Assembly (NCBI GenBank): GCA_030447905.1
Contig: JAUJNZ010000004.1
Location: 1-64,000, forward strand
Length of the DNA: 64,000 bases
Source: Thermoleophilaceae bacterium
Lineage (GTDB): Bacteria > Actinomycetota > Thermoleophilia > Solirubrobacterales > Thermoleophilaceae
Reading direction: 5' to 3'
Made by a program: the position numbers and the translations under genes. The notes under the pieces were generated by a model. That model searched no databases. It was not told the DNA's origin and was given only the letters and a program-made list of their open reading frames with translations. Positions 63,284 to 64,000 of the stretch are shown here, in pieces. The stretch's first letter is position 1; each line of letters begins with the position of its first letter.

Positions 63284-64000
63284 AAGTCGACGATCCGGCC
63301 CCTTGGTCCGGATGAAGGGGTCTCCGGCGCTTGGTTCACGATCAGGCGTCCGCGTAGGCGCTGCAGGACGTGGGGCTTGAGTCCGACCGCGACAGCCATC
63401 TCTTCGACCGAGCGAAAGCCCCCGCGCTGGTGCCGTTCCGCGACGACCCGTTTGGCCAAGATTGCCCCTATGCCCGGGAGGGGAGCGAGCTCCTCCTCTC
63501 GAGCTGTATTAACATCCAGCGGTTGTGCAGGGACTTCGTGACCGCGCTGCTCGGCAGTAGAGGGGGCAATCTCCGACGAGCCGGACGATGTAGCGGATTG
63601 CGAGTGGAAGGAGACGGACGGTTTTGGCGCCTGGGTGTGTTCGGTCCACTCCGCCCCGCTCCACCACCGTTGAGCAGCGCCACCACCAGGGTCGGGGTAC
63701 CAGCCGGCGACCGCTTGACTAATCGGACTAGAGCCCGTGGCCGTGGAGTAAGCGGCGCGGGGTGTAGGAAAGCCACGACGCGCTGTTCGTCTCGCCGCAA
63801 GTCGACGGAGGTACTCCCCTCTTATGACGAAAGCGTGAACCGAGGAGGCCACCCATACCAGAAGAAGCAGCACCATCCCCATGTCAAATAGCCCGAAGCC
63901 TGGCGGGTCCTCGGAGGCCGCGACCAAGGGTACCCAAGGCAGGGCATAAGCCGCTGCCCAAACGACCCAGGCACGCTCCCTGACACGGAGCCCCGCATAC
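63280..64000 (-). CDS. Membrane protein with DUF2510 and helix-hairpin-helix domains (5' end outside window)
   Basis: Two N-terminal membrane helices (VWAAAYALPWVPLV, MGMVLLLLVWVASSVHAF) continue upstream beyond 64000, so the true start is not visible; TTG at 63927 is only the first internal start. A DUF2510 motif (WYPDPGGGAAQRWWSGAEWT) and a C-terminal ComEA-like HhH (NTAREEELAPLPGIGAILAK) follow. HhH domains bind DNA non-specifically, but a membrane context with DUF2510 suggests another use. Its stop overlaps the 4Fe-4S gene start. Confidence 0.75.
   Translation of the reverse strand, partial: YAGLRVRERAWVVWAAAYALPWVPLVAASEDPPGFGLFDMGMVLLLLVWVASSVHAFVIRGEYLRRLAARRTARRGFPTPRAAYSTATGSSPISQAVAGWYPDPGGGAAQRWWSGAEWTEHTQAPKPSVSFHSQSATSSGSSEIAPSTAEQRGHEVPAQPLDVNTAREEELAPLPGIGAILAKRVVAERHQRGGFRSVEEMAVAVGLKPHVLQRLRGRLIVNQAPETPSSGPRGRIVDF

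Overview
The window is very GC-rich DNA with short intergenic gaps, many GTG/TTG starts and many ATGA/TTGA-type gene overlaps. The gene families point to a high-GC actinobacterium: ECF sigma factors of SigG/SigJ and zinc-finger type, DUF5995, paired DUF1990 genes, DUF2510, an AftA-like glycosyltransferase, and a UvrA-like ATPase of Streptomyces type. The deep lineage Thermoleophilia/Solirubrobacterales is my best guess; it is an inference, because no rRNA or other marker gene lies in the window.

Layout. 1-7.7 kb: sugar epimerase (cut by the window edge), ABC exporter pair, metallophosphoesterase, GT2 and DUF2064-type transferases, alpha/beta hydrolase. 8-10.5 kb: an ECF sigma factor with a long zinc-finger/membrane/repeat tail and a DnaC-like ATPase. 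10.5-14.3 kb: selB, selA and a moaD-moaE fusion. 14.3-16.9 kb: stress proteins (GlsB-like, CsbD), an epimerase and tadA. 16.9-21.3 kb: tRNA-Ser(CGA) followed by a degenerate island with a wrecked uvrA-like gene, a penicillin-binding protein gene and two decayed copies of the tRNA 3' half. 21.4-30.7 kb: selO, a TauE/ChrA transporter pair, FAD monooxygenase, hemerythrin, Zn-alcohol dehydrogenase, DUF5995. 30.8-31.8 kb: a tightly coupled three-gene MerR operon with a tiny Cys/Gly-rich protein. 32-42.6 kb: AftA-like membrane protein, HAD hydrolase, SigG-like sigma factor beside a decayed VOC gene, several frameshifted genes (metallophosphoesterase, DUF72) and a collapsed response-regulator locus, then a Na+/H+ antiporter. 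42.7-49 kb: carbohydrate block (GH65 phosphorylase, beta-phosphoglucomutase, pgl, gnd, zwf). 49-58.6 kb: CAP protein, ring-cleaving VOC dioxygenase, metallopeptidase, tRNA-Ser(GGA), glutamine-amidotransferase-like hydrolase, Ca/cation antiporter, MscS-like protein, a TetR-SpoIIE fusion, ferritin-like protein and a DsrE-like protein. 58.7-62.4 kb: a thioredoxin-fold gene with an in-frame UGA, SDR/cupin, paired DUF1990 genes. 62.6-64 kb: a lower-GC 4Fe-4S/HhH pair running off the right edge.

The most notable result is the gene at 58686-59288 (minus). Its reading frame is interrupted only by a UGA placed at the first position of a CxxC-type redox motif (U-L-P-C). A hairpin with a GGUCG apical loop starts 13 nt after the UGA. 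The Sec-insertion factors selA and selB lie about 46 kb away in the same window, so this is very probably a selenoprotein that ordinary gene calling truncates. The second theme is local gene decay: at least six loci carry one or more indels, and two of them (uvrA-like, VOC) carry so many that they must be pseudogenes. Single-indel cases may be assembly errors.
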